Shown: positions 1 to 9,570, counted from the first letter of the stretch. The stretch is 50,384 nucleotides of DNA from Lewinellaceae bacterium (GCA_016708875.1 JADJFA010000040.1:1-50384), one strand, 5' to 3'. Notes: generated from the letters alone by a model not told the origin. Made by a program: numbers and translations.

Positions 1-1867
1 GGAAACGACGGGTTTCTGTTTCAGCATCATGAAAAGCATATGCACCAATCGGTTTGTGAAGCGATTCAGCATGAAAATCCTCAACCACGCCGCATACAAA
101 AGCGTTGTTGCCGAGATTGCAGTCCACTTTTTTACCGAGGATATTTTCAGGTGTATGGCCGAGAAACGCGACGGCTGATTGGTTCAGCACCACGTTCACA
201 ATGGTATCGCCTGGGAGTTTTGAAGGCAGTGTTTTTCCAGATAAAAGTTTGATACCCAATACTTTTTCAAAATCGGTAGTCACACGATTGGTGGAAATAC
301 CAATGTTGTTTTCAAGGTCGTTGGGCATGGAAAGGGTACGTCCGCTTGCTTGGCGGCCCGGAAAACTTTGAGAACGGCACACGGCTTGTACACTGCTCAG
401 GTTGCGGCAGGCTTGCATCAAGCCGTCCAATTGGGCCAGGTTTTCAGCAGCAGTGGTGGTGAGGGCCACGACCTGATTGGGCTCAAAACCGAGTTTTTTT
501 TGCTGTATAAACTGCATTTGTTTGTAAAAAACAAAGGTGCCGATGATGAGTACGACAGAGGCGCTGAATTGAGCCGTCACCAGAGAGCGACGAAGCAAGC
601 CGGCATTGCCAGTACTTCTAAACGAGGTTTGCAACAGATTTTTGGGCTGAAAAGCCGACAGAAAAAATGCCGGATAGGAACCGGCCAACAGCATGACTAC
701 CGCCCCGATTCCGAATACCATGGCTAAAATGCCAGGCTCCAATAAGAGGCTCATCTGTAGTTCTTTGTCCGCAAGTTGGTTGAACAACGGGATGCCAAAC
801 GACAGCATTCCGATGGCCAGGAGCAGCGAAGAAGAAGTAGTCAAAATCGCCGTTTCAGCATAAAAACGCAGGGCTAATTGTTGCCTGGAGGCCCCCATGG
901 TTTTATTGATACCTACCTCGCGGAAACGCATTTGAGAACGGGCCGTTGCGAGATTCATATAGTTGAAACAAGCGATGAGCAGCACGGCAAGTGCCAATGC
1001 ACTCAAAATTCCAACCTGTTTTGGGTCGCCGATACGGTCAGAGTAATTAAAGTCCATGGCCGACGAATACAAATGCACATCTGGCAGCGATTGAAGCCCT
1101 AAGGAAAATCTCTGCTCCTCCTTGGGGACGTGTTTGTCTAACATAGCAGCCATTTGCTGTTCCACCTGTCTGGGATCGGCATCGGGGTTTAGGAGTATCC
1201 AGGTCTCAAAGCTGGAGTTGCTCCAAACCAATTTGTTGTTCGCCCACTTGACGCTTTGGAATGAACCCAGGATGTTGGGATTGAGCGAGGAATTGCCGGG
1301 GAAATCCTCAAAAACGGCTTTGACTTCCAAGGGCGGCATCCGGTCAATTTTGATGCTTTGCCCTACAGGATTGGAGGTGCCGAAGTAGCGCAGGGCTGTC
1401 GAACGACTCAACGCTACGGTGTTTGGTTGCGAGAGCGAAGATTTTAAATCTCCTGCAACCCCCTGAATATCAAATATTTCAAACAGACCCGGGTCGGCCC
1501 AAAAGAGTTTGGTTTCTACCAGCTTGTTTTCTCCGGCAGTCACAAAAGCCGATTGTCCGAATTCATGCTTCAGTAAACGGGCGAATTGTTCCACGGCCGG
1601 AATGGCTTCTTTCATGGTTGGCCCGACGACATTGGGTGCGTTGGAAAGCATTTCGGGCGAAGTCGGGTCCCAAAATGCATGGACGATCACGCGATGGATA
1701 CGCCCGGCTTTAGCATGATATTGGTCAAAGGACAATTCCTGTTTGACGTGCAAAAACAACAGCAGCGACACTGCCAATCCCAAAGCCAAACCAAGCACAT
1801 TCAGTGTGGTGAAAAGCGGGCTTTTGAGCAGGTTGCGAAAAGAGAGCTTTAGGTAGTTGGTTAGCAT
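1..1867 (-). CDS. MacB/FtsX-type ABC transporter permease, 3' end outside window (permease X)
   Basis: The minus-strand frame is open from the ATG at 1867 to the window edge (about 622 residues), checked at several points. The N-terminus MLTNYLKLSFRNLLKSPLF leads into a first membrane helix (about residues 20-42), then a large periplasmic MacB_PCD-like domain. A helix block (FNYMNLATA) is followed by the cytoplasmic coupling motif REVGINKTMGASR. Two more helices and the start of the second periplasmic domain follow, up to VVEDFHAESLHKPIG at the edge. Bacteroidota members of this family are about 800 aa, so the last ~180 residues are missing. It lies 252 nt downstream of broken permease Y on the same strand and may have been cotranscribed with it. 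Family knowledge: such permeases are mechanotransmission subunits used with a separate ATPase and periplasmic adaptor. The substrate is unknown. Confidence 0.9.
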   Translation of the reverse strand, partial: MLTNYLKLSFRNLLKSPLFTTLNVLGLALGLAVSLLLFLHVKQELSFDQYHAKAGRIHRVIVHAFWDPTSPEMLSNAPNVVGPTMKEAIPAVEQFARLLKHEFGQSAFVTAGENKLVETKLFWADPGLFEIFDIQGVAGDLKSSLSQPNTVALSRSTALRYFGTSNPVGQSIKIDRMPPLEVKAVFEDFPGNSSLNPNILGSFQSVKWANNKLVWSNSSFETWILLNPDADPRQVEQQMAAMLDKHVPKEEQRFSLGLQSLPDVHLYSSAMDFNYSDRIGDPKQVGILSALALAVLLIACFNYMNLATARSQMRFREVGINKTMGASRQQLALRFYAETAILTTSSSLLLAIGMLSFGIPLFNQLADKELQMSLLLEPGILAMVFGIGAVVMLLAGSYPAFFLSAFQPKNLLQTSFRSTGNAGLLRRSLVTAQFSASVVLIIGTFVFYKQMQFIQQKKLGFEPNQVVALTTTAAENLAQLDGLMQACRNLSSVQAVCRSQSFPGRQASGRTLSMPNDLENNIGISTNRVTTDFEKVLGIKLLSGKTLPSKLPGDTIVNVVLNQSAVAFLGHTPENILGKKVDCNLGNNAFVCGVVEDFHAESLHKPIGAYAFHDAETETRRF

Positions 1868-2088
1868 AATGTGGAATTGTTTAGTTGTGGATGTGGTGAT
1901 TTGTTGGGCCAGAGTTTGGGATTCGTATTGGGTTAGTGGCTTGGTGCCCTAAAGAGTTTCGAGCAGTTTTATCTTCGGACCCTGGGTAGGGGTTTAGGGT
2001 AGGGGGCGACCTGGCAGTTGACACAAATATTTAAAGCCCCCCAAATCACCACATCCTCGAATAACCAAAAATTCATTCCGATCGCAAG

Positions 2089-2125
2089 GACTCAATCCCG
2101 AAGAAAAATCGGGATTTCGTCACTC
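2089..2125 (-). repeat. Stop-codon-spanning hairpin module, copy 1
   Basis: Read on the minus strand, the last codons and stop of permease Y (GAGTGA) run straight into CGAAATCCCGA, a T-rich loop and TCGGGATT, an 8-bp perfect stem. The same module follows permeases C (29721), E (34923) and F (37557). It may act as a terminator, although no clean T-tract follows on the coding strand. Confidence 0.75.
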
Positions 2126-4337
2126 GCTTCGCAGTGACTTAACCGGGTTTGCCAAAGCTGCGCGTACACTCTGAAAACTTACGGTCAACACTGCAAGCAC
2201 AAGGGCTGAAATTCCGACCAGCGCGAACATCCACCACTGCAATTCAATACGATAGGCAAAATCGGAGAGCCATTTCTGGGCAGCCCACCATCCCAAGGGC
2301 ATGGCCAACACACAGGCCAGCAACACCAATTTGACAAAATCGCGGGTGAGCAGGCCGGCAATATTGGACACGCTTGCACCCAATACTTTGCGCACCCCGA
2401 TTTCTTTGGTGCGTTGTGTTGCGCTATAGGTGGCCAAACCAAACAAGCCCAAACAAGAGATCAATACCGCCAAACCAGCAAACACATTGAACAGGGTGCC
2501 CGCCCGAGCCTCGGTTTTATACAATTCTTCGTAGGTTTCATGGATTGAAAATTAAAATCTTTCACAACGCCAACAAGAGTGCCCCGTACACCGTTGAACA
2601 AGATCCATTTTCCGACTGCGGAGCCGGGCTCTAGTCGGAATTCCCGCAAAGCCGATTCGTTGACAATGAAGGAAAGGCTGTCGGCATGGTTCATTTCCGG
2701 ACGAAACCAACGGCCTTCTGTAAGTTGAAGTCCAAATAGGGTAGGGAAGTCTGAATCCACACCAATCTGCCAAATAGGCACCTCACGACCTGCTTCTTTG
2801 CCCTCCCATTCAATGTTGCCGTTTTGGCTACCGAGATCAACAAAACCATTGTCGCTCAAGGCAAGGTTTGCGATGCCGGGTTTTCCTGCTAGTTGGGTTC
2901 TAATAACGCTGGAAGGCGTTTTGCTTCCCTAAGTGCCGAAAGAGAAAATGTTTTCTTTTCATAACCCAGTTTCATGTTTTGGAAAAACTCCATTTGTCGT
3001 GCCATCGTCAAAGCCGTGAAAATCAAGGCAATAGAGAATACAAATTGCGTGGTAACCAGCGATTTGCGCAATATTGGGTTGCCTCCAGACAAGGCTGAAA
3101 TGCCTTTCAATACGCGTACGGGGTCAAATCTTGTCAGTAAAAAAGCCGGGTAAAGTCCCGCCAGCAACAGCGTTAAAAATGCCGCTCCCAGCACCACACG
3201 CAGTACAGCGGGTTGAAAAAAATCGGCCCGTACCAAATCCTTGTCTGACAATTCGTTGAATATCGGGAGGGCAGCCAGGGCCAGCAATACGCCTAAGCAA
3301 GTAGCCATAGCCACCATCAGCGTAGATTCTGTCAAAAATTGCCCAAACAAACGTCCTTTCCCGGCGCCTACCGTTTTCCGAATGCCAACTTCCTTGGCGC
3401 GGCTGCTTGCTCGTGCAGTGGCAAGGTTGACGTAATTGATGCAGGCAATCCCAAGAATCAGGAAGCCAATAATGGCGAATACCCAAATGGTTTTTGGGTC
3501 GCCGCTGTTTCCGCTGAATTTGATGAACGAAGCAGAATCGAGATACACCTGATGTAACGGCTGCAAAGCATACCAGAAAGCGGTATAAGTGGGTCGGTGC
3601 CGGGCGGCAATTGCTGCCAGTTTGTGCGAAACGGCCTCCCGGTCCGCATCGGGGCGCATCAGGCACCAGGTCGTGTAACTCATTTGTCCCCAATGAAATG
3701 CGTTTTTTGGGTCGCGCACCAACTGATTGGCAATGGGTTCCCAGGGCAAAATACAAGAGAATTGAATGCTCGAATTGGAGGGCGGGTTGGCCAGAATACC
3801 GGTTACCGTTAGATCAAGTTTGTCGTCGAATCGCAGGGTTTTTCCCAAAGGGTCGGCATCTGCGAAGATGGTACGCGCCAACTTTTCAGTAAGAAGAATC
3901 CCGTTAGGCGTAGTCAAGGGCTTAGAGCCATCACTTTTTATCAGTTTAAAATCGAACACATCCAGAAAACTCTGGTCCACGATCATGCATTTTTTAGCCT
4001 CAAATAAGGCAGCATTGACACTCAATGTCCGTGTATGCATTTCCCAAACTCGGGCTACTTCTTGAATTTCCGGTATTTCAGCCTTGGCTTCTGGCCCGAG
4101 TCCGGCGGGCGTGGTGGTGGTCCATTCCCGATTGCCGCCAAAATCCCAGTTGGTCAGTACACGAGCAATGTTCGCGCCCTGCCTATGTTGTTGGTCATAC
4201 GTTAGTTCATCTTGCACCCAAAGCATGATGAGCAGGGCTGCGCCCAGGCCTACCGCAAGCCCACTGAGATTGAGCAGGGTGAAAAAACGGTCGCGCCAAA
4301 GCAGACGGAAAGAGAGCTTGAATAGATTTTGGATCAT
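2120..4337 (-). pseudogene. Broken MacB/FtsX-type permease (permease Y)
   Basis: The reading starts at ATG 4337 (MIQNLFKLSFRLLWRDRFF) and contains the first membrane helix, periplasmic domain, KEVGIRKTVGAGKGR coupling motif and helices 2-4. It then hits a stop at 2889 in the start of the second periplasmic domain. The homologous sequence resumes in another frame (VIRTQLAGKPGIANLALSDN) to about 2540. There VKDFNFQSM jumps directly, in a third frame, to ETYEELYKTEARAGTLFNVF and the normal C-terminus ending NPVKSLRSE. Compared with intact paralogues about 70-90 residues are missing at the second junction, so this is a real deletion rather than a single-base error. A sigma-54-like promoter and an upstream dyad still precede it, so it was recently a regulated gene. 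Confidence 0.85.
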
Positions 4338-4384
4338 GGTCGGAAAGTAGAAATGGTATCAGAAGCAGGGCTGATTTTAAAGTT

Positions 4385-4400
4385 TCAAATCACGAGCCAT
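4385..4400 (-). promoter_or_regulatory. Sigma-54-like -24/-12 promoter of permease Y
   Basis: On the minus strand the sequence ATGGCTCGTGATTTGA has GG at -25/-24, TTG at -15 to -13 and correct 16-nt geometry; -12 is A instead of C. The predicted start is near 4373, leaving a leader of about 36 nt before ATG 4337. Its position relative to the dyad at 4466-4489 matches the promoters of the adaptor operon and permease G. Confidence 0.5.
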
Positions 4401-4454
4401 AAATTTAATTGCTTGATTTTAAGTGTTTTACAATGTTTTTTGCCTCAATAAAAA

Positions 4455-4490
4455 TGTCCGAACCTGAACGGGAGTGTTCGGATTCGGACA
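4455..4490 (-). promoter_or_regulatory. Putative enhancer dyad for a sigma-54 activator
   Basis: Minus-strand GTCCGAATCCGAACAC followed by TCCCGTTC, enclosed in an 8-bp inverted repeat TGTCCGAA/TTCGGACA. Nearly the same sequence is found at 46595-46618 and 17219-17242. The 24-nt core ends 65 nt before the -24/-12 element. It is inferred to be an NtrC-family activator site. Confidence 0.55.
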
Positions 4491-4514
4491 GGCCATCGGG
4501 CCACAAACAAAAAC

Positions 4515-4557
4515 AAAATCGCGCCACACCGAACACTCGATGTGACGCGATTTTTTT
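4515..4557. terminator. Rho-independent-like terminator hairpin
   Basis: AAAATCGCGCCACA pairs with TGTGACGCGATTTT across a 12-nt loop (14 bp, one non-Watson-Crick position). A run of seven T follows on the plus strand, and TTTTGTTTTTG follows on the minus strand. It can therefore act in both directions. The only nearby gene ending here is ahcY on the minus strand. Confidence 0.6.
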
Positions 4558-4573
4558 CTACAGATGTGGTAAT

Positions 4574-4659
4574 GAACACCGAATCTGCCGATACCACCGA
4601 TACCGCCGAAAAAATATGGTGCTTCGGTGGTATCGGTGGTGTCGGCAAATTCGGTGTTC
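4574..4659. repeat. Long inverted repeat (37-nt arms)
   Basis: Arms 4574-4610 and 4623-4659 begin with GAACACCGAATCTGCCGATA and end with its complement. There are three mismatches in 37 nt and a 12-nt loop. Each arm also contains an internal direct repeat (GATACCACC/GATACCGCC). It lies between ahcY and the promoter of permease Y. Confidence 0.8.
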
Positions 4660-4675
4660 CTAACCTTGCTTCGAC

Positions 4676-4708
4676 AGAAGTGACACTTTTTTAAAAAGTG
4701 TCACTTCT
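4676..4708. repeat. Perfect 33-nt palindrome (16+1+16) after ahcY
   Basis: AGAAGTGACACTTTTT, one central T, then the exact reverse complement. It starts 10 nt after the ahcY stop codon and may serve as its terminator. It has the same geometry as palindromes at 13981-14013 and 15080-15114, with a TT-N-AA centre in all three. Confidence 0.75.
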
Positions 4709-4717
4709 AGCACGAAA

Positions 4718-6031
4718 TCAATACCGGTAATACTCCGGCTTGAACGGCCCATCCACTTTTACACCGATATAATCAGCCTGCATGGTGTTGAGTTCTTCCA
4801 GTTCCACCCCGATTTTGGCGAGGTGAAGGCGGGCAACTTTTTCGTCGAGGTGCTTGGGCAGCATGTACACTTTGTTGTCGTATTTGCCTACGTTTTCCCA
4901 AAGTTCCAATTGCGCCAACACCTGGTTGGTGAAAGAGTTGGACATTACGAAAGAAGGGTGACCGGTACCACAGCCGAGGTTCACCAATCGGCCCTCGGCC
5001 AGCAGGATAATGTCTTTACCGTCAATGTTATAGAGGTCTACCTGCGGCTTGATGGTCACTTTGGTATGGCCATATTTTTCGTTCAACCAGGCCATATCAA
5101 TCTCATTGTCGAAGTGGCCGATGTTGCACACAATGGTCTTGTCATTCATCATGCGGAAGTGTTTTTCCATCACGATGTCGCAGTTGCCCGTAGCGGTCAC
5201 CACGATGTTGGCGCGGGGAATGGCGTTTTCCATACGCTTCACCTCGAATCCGTCCATGGCTGCTTGAAGGGCGCAGATTGGGTCAATTTCTGTAACAATA
5301 ACCCTTGCGCCAGCGCCACGGAGCGATGCCGCCGAGCCTTTGCCCACGTCGCCGTAACCAGCCACAACGGCCACTTTACCGGCCATCATAATATCGGTAG
5401 CGCGGCGGATAGCATCTACCAGGCTCTCTTTGCAGCCGTATTTGTTGTCGAATTTCGACTTCGTTACGGAGTCGTTGATGTTGATGGCGGGCAGCGGCAA
5501 AGTGCCTTTTGCTACGCGCTCGTACAGGCGGTGAACGCCCGTAGTGGTTTCTTCAGAGATGCCGCGAATGCCTGCTGCGAGTTCCGGGTATTGGTCGAGC
5601 ACCATATTGGTGAGGTCGCCACCATCATCGAGGATCATGTTGAGTGGCTTACCGTCTTTGAAGGCGAAAAGCGTCTGTTCGATGCACCAGTCAAATTCTT
5701 CCGCATTCATGCCTTTCCAGGCAAACACCGGGATGCCCGCAGCGGCAATGGCTGAGGCAGCGTGGTCTTGCGTAGAGAAGATATTGCAGGAGGACCAGGA
5801 GACTTCGGCGCCGAGTTCCACCAGGGTTTCGATGAGCACGGCGGTCTGGATGGTCATGTGCAGGCATCCAGCGATGCGCGCACCTTTCAGGGGCTTGCTG
5901 GCGCCAAATTCTTCGCGAAGGGCTATGAGGCCCGGCATTTCAGCCTCGGCGAGTTGAATTTCTTTGCGGCCCCATTCGGCAAGTGCGATGTCTTTGACTT
6001 TGTGGGCGGGGCGAGTTTCGGTAGCAACCAT
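4718..6031 (-). CDS. ahcY: Adenosylhomocysteinase (S-adenosyl-L-homocysteine hydrolase)
   Basis: This cytosolic NAD-dependent enzyme splits S-adenosylhomocysteine into adenosine and homocysteine in the activated methyl cycle. The 437-aa product has the family hallmarks: HMTIQTAVLIETL (residues 58-70), the substrate/NAD segment NDSVTKSKFDNKYGC (186-200), the Rossmann loop GYGDVGKG (225-232), CNIGHFDNEID, GRLVNLGCGTGHPSFVMS, and the family-typical C-terminus KPEYYRY. Length is normal and the frame is intact. A Bacteroidota-type -7 element (TACCTTTG, minus strand, 6150-6143) lies about 110 nt upstream of the ATG. Three hairpins follow the stop. It stands alone and is not functionally tied to the permeases on its left. 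Confidence 0.98.
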   Translation of the reverse strand: MVATETRPAHKVKDIALAEWGRKEIQLAEAEMPGLIALREEFGASKPLKGARIAGCLHMTIQTAVLIETLVELGAEVSWSSCNIFSTQDHAASAIAAAGIPVFAWKGMNAEEFDWCIEQTLFAFKDGKPLNMILDDGGDLTNMVLDQYPELAAGIRGISEETTTGVHRLYERVAKGTLPLPAININDSVTKSKFDNKYGCKESLVDAIRRATDIMMAGKVAVVAGYGDVGKGSAASLRGAGARVIVTEIDPICALQAAMDGFEVKRMENAIPRANIVVTATGNCDIVMEKHFRMMNDKTIVCNIGHFDNEIDMAWLNEKYGHTKVTIKPQVDLYNIDGKDIILLAEGRLVNLGCGTGHPSFVMSNSFTNQVLAQLELWENVGKYDNKVYMLPKHLDEKVARLHLAKIGVELEELNTMQADYIGVKVDGPFKPEYYRY

Positions 6032-6142
6032 TTCTAATGAGTGAGTGGGTGATTGAGCAAATGAATGGGTTTTATTTGGGGAAATGATCTTTGAAAACCC
6101 TCAAACAAAACATCGTTCGGTAAGGTTGTCAAAAAAGGCGGG

Positions 6143-6150
6143 CAAAGGTA
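6143..6150 (-). promoter_or_regulatory. Bacteroidota -7 element (TACCTTTG) upstream of ahcY
   Basis: Exact match on the minus strand to the Bacteroidota primary-sigma -7 consensus TAnnTTTG, giving an mRNA leader of roughly 100 nt. No good TTG -33 element is visible at 17-20 nt. I see no riboswitch-like fold in the leader. Confidence 0.35.
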
Positions 6151-6292
6151 AGAAAAAGAATAGGAAGTTGGAGGGGGGCGGTGTGGTTTGCAATTCTGAA
6201 GGTTTAGGGTACTTTTGTTGCTGCACTTGAAAGAGTGCGGATATTTACGAGTTAGCGGTTATCTTGACGGCATAACCTTATACAAAATAACT

Positions 6293-6942
6293 ATGAACCA
6301 CGATTTAGTTTCATACTATAAAGACAGGGCGCAAGAATATGAAAAGGTTTATTTGAAGCCTGAGCGACAGAATGATTTGCAAAAAGCGACAACTATTTTG
6401 CAATCATTGTTTCTCCAAAAAAAAGTTGTGGAAATCGCCTGTGGAACAGGATATTGGACCGAAAGAATTGCTGACACAGCAACCTCAATTCTAGCAACAG
6501 ACATAAATAAAAGTGTTATTGAAATTGCAGAAAATAAGCATTATAAAAATCAAGTAAATTTTGAACTTTCTGACATTTACAATTGCTCGTTTGACAAGAA
6601 ATATGATGGTGTGTTTGGGGATTTATTTGGAGCCATATCCTGCTTCAAGACCTTGATAAATTTATTGACAATATAAAAGACTTAGTTATATCAGATGGAA
6701 CAATTGTGTTTATGGACAATAATTATGTTGAAGGAAGTAACCACACCATTACAAAAACAGATGAGCATGGCAATACTTATCAGACCCGAAACCTTGAAAA
6801 CGGGACATCGCACTTGGTATTAAAAAACTTTCCAACTAAGGAATTCATCTTTGACAAACTATTGGACATTGCTACAGAAATAAATTTTATAAACTTGACG
6901 TACTATTGGATAGTAACCTTTAAACCGATAGAAAACACCTAA
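6293..6942 (+). CDS. Class I SAM-dependent methyltransferase (frameshifted)
   Basis: The start is taken at ATG 6293 (MNHDLVSYYKDRAQEYEKVY), which matches how small class I methyltransferases begin; the frame is open upstream but unconvincing. Motif I is VVEIACGTGYWT, followed by an acidic end of strand 2 (ILATDINKS). The frame breaks near the GGGG run at 6617-6620. A 1-nt correction gives FIWSHILLQDLDKFIDNIKDL and joins the second part (VFMDNNYVEGSNHTITKTDEHGNTYQ) to a stop at 6942, about 216 aa in total. The substrate cannot be told. It is AT-rich compared with ahcY and begins an accessory stretch. Confidence 0.75.
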
Positions 6943-7037
6943 ACAATCAGATGTCCTAAAAGAATCGTCTCACAGAGCAACAACTGATCGAGGAGATGAA
7001 AAAGGAAATCAAAAAAATGGATGATAAAACATAACCT

Positions 7038-7403
7038 ATGAACCCTTCCAACACACACAATCAGCGCATCGCAAAAATGACCTTTGCCTCGGTCTATCCA
7101 ATGTACCTCGTCAAAGTGGAGAAGAAAGGCAGAACAAAAGAAGAATTGCATGAGGTCATAGCGTGGTTAACGGGATACGACAACAAGAACATACAGGAAC
7201 TAATTGAAGAAAAGGTTACGTTCGAAACATTCTTCCAAAATGCGTCGCTAAACCCCAATGCAAACCTCATCACCGGAGTAATCTGTGGGTATCGTGTGGA
7301 GGAAATCGAAGATCCTTTGACGCAGCAGGTTAGGTATTTGGACAAGTTGGTGGATGAGTTGGCGAAGGGCAGGAAGATGGAGAAGATTTTGCGCGGCTCT
7401 TAG
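7038..7403 (+). CDS. DUF2200 family protein
   Basis: The 121-aa product begins MNPSNTHNQRIAKMTFASVYP and carries the recognisable family pattern: MTFASVYPMYLVKVEKKGRT, VIAWLTGYD, FFQNASLNPNANLITGV, CGYRVEEIEDPLTQQVRYLD and a C-terminal LAKGRKMEKIL. The length is typical of the family. These are small cytosolic proteins of unknown function found widely in bacteria. The gene stands alone between the methyltransferase and a hypothetical gene. Confidence 0.9.
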   Translation: MNPSNTHNQRIAKMTFASVYPMYLVKVEKKGRTKEELHEVIAWLTGYDNKNIQELIEEKVTFETFFQNASLNPNANLITGVICGYRVEEIEDPLTQQVRYLDKLVDELAKGRKMEKILRGS

Positions 7404-7467
7404 GGGTGGTCTGCGCAAGTTTCCCAAGTCTTGGCATCCCGAAATTAAAATCAGTACCACTATAAAA

Positions 7468-7908
7468 ATGAGTTATCAAACACCCTATTTAAAGTTTCTA
7501 CTTAAAAAAATTTTAGGACAAATGCCAGTTACTAAACAAGACCTTGATGAATTTCCCATTTCATTCTGCGGAAAGGATGAGGTATGGGTAATAGTAGGCC
7601 CTTGCAGTAAGTCAATTTGGTCTGAGTACAAAATTGCACTTGATGGTAGGAAGTATAAAGCAGGCGGAACGATCACATTCAAAAATGGGCAATCGTTTAG
7701 AGCAACCTTTATGATTGATACCTCTACATTTGATTTTGTTGATAAGGACTTTGTTTATTTAAGCATTGGTGAAGACTGGTATAACATAAGAGAACCAGAA
7801 CTATTGGTTAAATTAAACATTACTCAAGACGACATCTATCCGCTAAAATGGCAATCCGACAGGCCTTTAGACTATCACGTTAAACCACCATTTACTTTAG
7901 AAAAATGA
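7468..7908 (+). CDS. Hypothetical protein, 146 aa
   Basis: The start ATG 7468 (MSYQTPYLKFLLKKILGQMP) is chosen because the upstream extension translates the 3' end of the DUF2200 gene in another frame and looks spurious. The product is soluble and mixed alpha/beta, with no signal peptide or membrane segment. Its C-terminus (DRPLDYHVKPPFTLEK) overlaps the next gene by the 4-nt ATGA, so the two are translationally coupled. I do not recognise the family. Confidence 0.7.
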   Translation: MSYQTPYLKFLLKKILGQMPVTKQDLDEFPISFCGKDEVWVIVGPCSKSIWSEYKIALDGRKYKAGGTITFKNGQSFRATFMIDTSTFDFVDKDFVYLSIGEDWYNIREPELLVKLNITQDDIYPLKWQSDRPLDYHVKPPFTLEK

Positions 7909-8539
7909 ATCAAAAGTTAATCACCATAATGAAAAAGACCAAAAGGTTAAAACTGACTTTTAGTCAGGCTTTAACTCATTATGGAACCGTGATTTTTTTG
8001 GTATTATTTGTGGCGGTGAAGAGTAAAAGTATAATCGAAAATTACATTAATGACACCTATGCGGATATTCAAGAAACATTAGACAGCCTGGCAATCCCCT
8101 TCCTTTTTTTGCTTCTGGCCGTTGTTTTATTTCAAATCCAATACAGAAAATTGAAATTTAGAACATTTGCAGTAAGTTTTACTGATGAGCAATTTCAAGA
8201 AGCAGTTCAAAGGACCATTAAAGACTTAGGGTGGAGGATTGAAAACAACAACAAAACATTTCTCAGAGCCTACATCCATAGGGAATGGACAATAGAATCG
8301 GGTGAGATGATAACTATAATAAAGTACAAAGACCGTTTTTTAATCAACTGCATTTTCAACCCAAACACCAGGCATTCAATCGTTTCTTTTGGCCGAATAC
8401 TAAAAATGTCAAGACATTTTTGAAAAATTTAGAAGACACGCTCAACAACATTCCAGAGAAACAGAGGCTTGAAGAAGAGGTTATTGAAAACGAATGGTCC
8501 ATAAAAAATATATTCATTCGATTTTTACGTATCCGTTAA
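7905..8539 (+). CDS. Hypothetical membrane protein, probably frameshifted near 8390
   Basis: It starts in the ATGA overlap with the preceding gene. Two membrane helices are visible (about residues 24-42 and 62-82), followed by a soluble domain (TDEQFQEAVQRTIKDLGWRIE...YIHREWTIESGEMITIIKY). In the given frame it stops at 8423 after 172 aa. A 1-nt shift around 8389-8394 continues convincingly as NTKNVKTFLKNLEDTLNNIP to a stop at 8539. The longer product seems the real one. Function unknown. Confidence 0.6.
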
Positions 8540-8682
8540 GTATATTTTTTATTTTGCTCGGAATTTATGCGGTTTTAAATCCATTGAGATTTAAAACTAT
8601 AATTGCGGGAATTGGGGCAATAACAATATCATCCATATATTTATATACAGACTTGCAAAAATTGCTTAAAAAAACCAAATAG
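8494..8682 (+). CDS. Small two-helix membrane protein (62 aa)
   Basis: MVHKKYIHSIFTYPLSIFFI begins a short protein with two hydrophobic stretches (about residues 11-30 and 34-52) and a basic tail (LQKLLKKTK). It overlaps the inferred end of the previous gene by 46 nt in another frame, so either this start or that extension may be wrong. No family recognised. Confidence 0.4.
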   Translation: MVHKKYIHSIFTYPLSIFFILLGIYAVLNPLRFKTIIAGIGAITISSIYLYTDLQKLLKKTK

Positions 8683-8689
8683 ATATAAT

Positions 8690-9478
8690 CCAAGTAGCAT
8701 TTGCAAACAAAGCCAAGGATATTCTAGCACCTGACGACAATGTTATCGGCTTGGCAGTTGCTGGCTCCTGGCTCACCAATGAGTTGGACGAGTTTTCTGA
8801 CCTTGACCTCATTCTTGTAACTAAAAACAAAGTTTCAGAAGACAAAAATGCAATGCTTGCGTATGCAAAACGCATGGGCGACTTTTTATCGGGCTTTACA
8901 GGCGAGCATGTTGGAGAACCAAGGGTGTTAATCTGTCTTTATGATAATCCACTGTTGCATGTTGATATAAAATTCCTGACACTCGACGAATTTTATTCGC
9001 GCATTGAAACACCGATCCTGCTTGAGACAAACAAGACCAGCTTCAAGCGGCCATAAACAATTCGACCGCCAAATTCCCATATCCTGATTTTCAATGGATT
9101 GAAGACCGTTTTTGGACCTGGATACATTACGGATTGCTTAAAATTGGACGGGGAGAATATCTTGAAGCGTTTGATTTTCTGGGGTTTTTGAGAATGATGG
9201 TATTTGGCCCCTTGCTTCATATCAAAAATGGAAACCTGCCTCGCGGGGTAAGGAAGGTGGAGACAACCTTGAAAGTGGACGATTTAAACCAGTCTTGAAA
9301 CGTACGATCCCACATTATGAAAGACAATCTTTGTTAGATAGTTTGAAGTGCTGTATCATTATACTTGCAACTAAGGAATACGCTATTTGACAATAAGGTT
9401 GCTTTACAAATGGCTGCCGAACAAAAGGTGATGATCTATTTTGATGCAATAGAAAAAACAAAAAAGACTTCTACTTAA
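8690..9478 (+). pseudogene. Nucleotidyltransferase-domain protein, broken into several frames
   Basis: The first readable part (IQVAFANKAKDILAPDDNVIG...) has the nucleotidyltransferase signature GSW-(x)8-DLDLILV at about 8764-8820, as in aminoglycoside-adenylyltransferase-like enzymes. No start codon lies ahead of it in frame. Near 9050 the frame changes to QDQLQAAINNSTAKFPYPDF...WTWIHYGLLKIGRGEYLEAFDFLGFLR. Near 9290 it changes again to LKRTIPHYERQSLLDSLKCC, and near 9390 to NKVALQMAAEQKVMIYFDAIEKTK before TAA at 9476. With at least three breaks and no start it is probably decayed, although the window's general indel load makes this uncertain. Confidence 0.65.
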
Positions 9479-9570
9479 ACGGCATTGGCAATTAAATCCT
9501 CATAGTGTATTTGATGGCGTTCATGTAATGAAATGATCAAGACCCAAAATCAAGCAAACATTCAAATCTC

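Noticed and set aside
4823..5755. 310-codon open frame on the plus strand opposite ahcY
   Set aside because: It is the complement of the ahcY reading frame, with histidine/valine-rich composition and no family resemblance.
6032..6140. SAH riboswitch in the ahcY leader
   Set aside because: I see no conserved stem or pseudoknot pattern in the ~100-nt leader, and this riboswitch is mainly known from other phyla.
6957..7034. Short fragment reading NRLTEQQLIEEMKKEIKKMD before DUF2200
   Set aside because: About 24 codons with no start; it could be the end of a lost gene but nothing identifies it.
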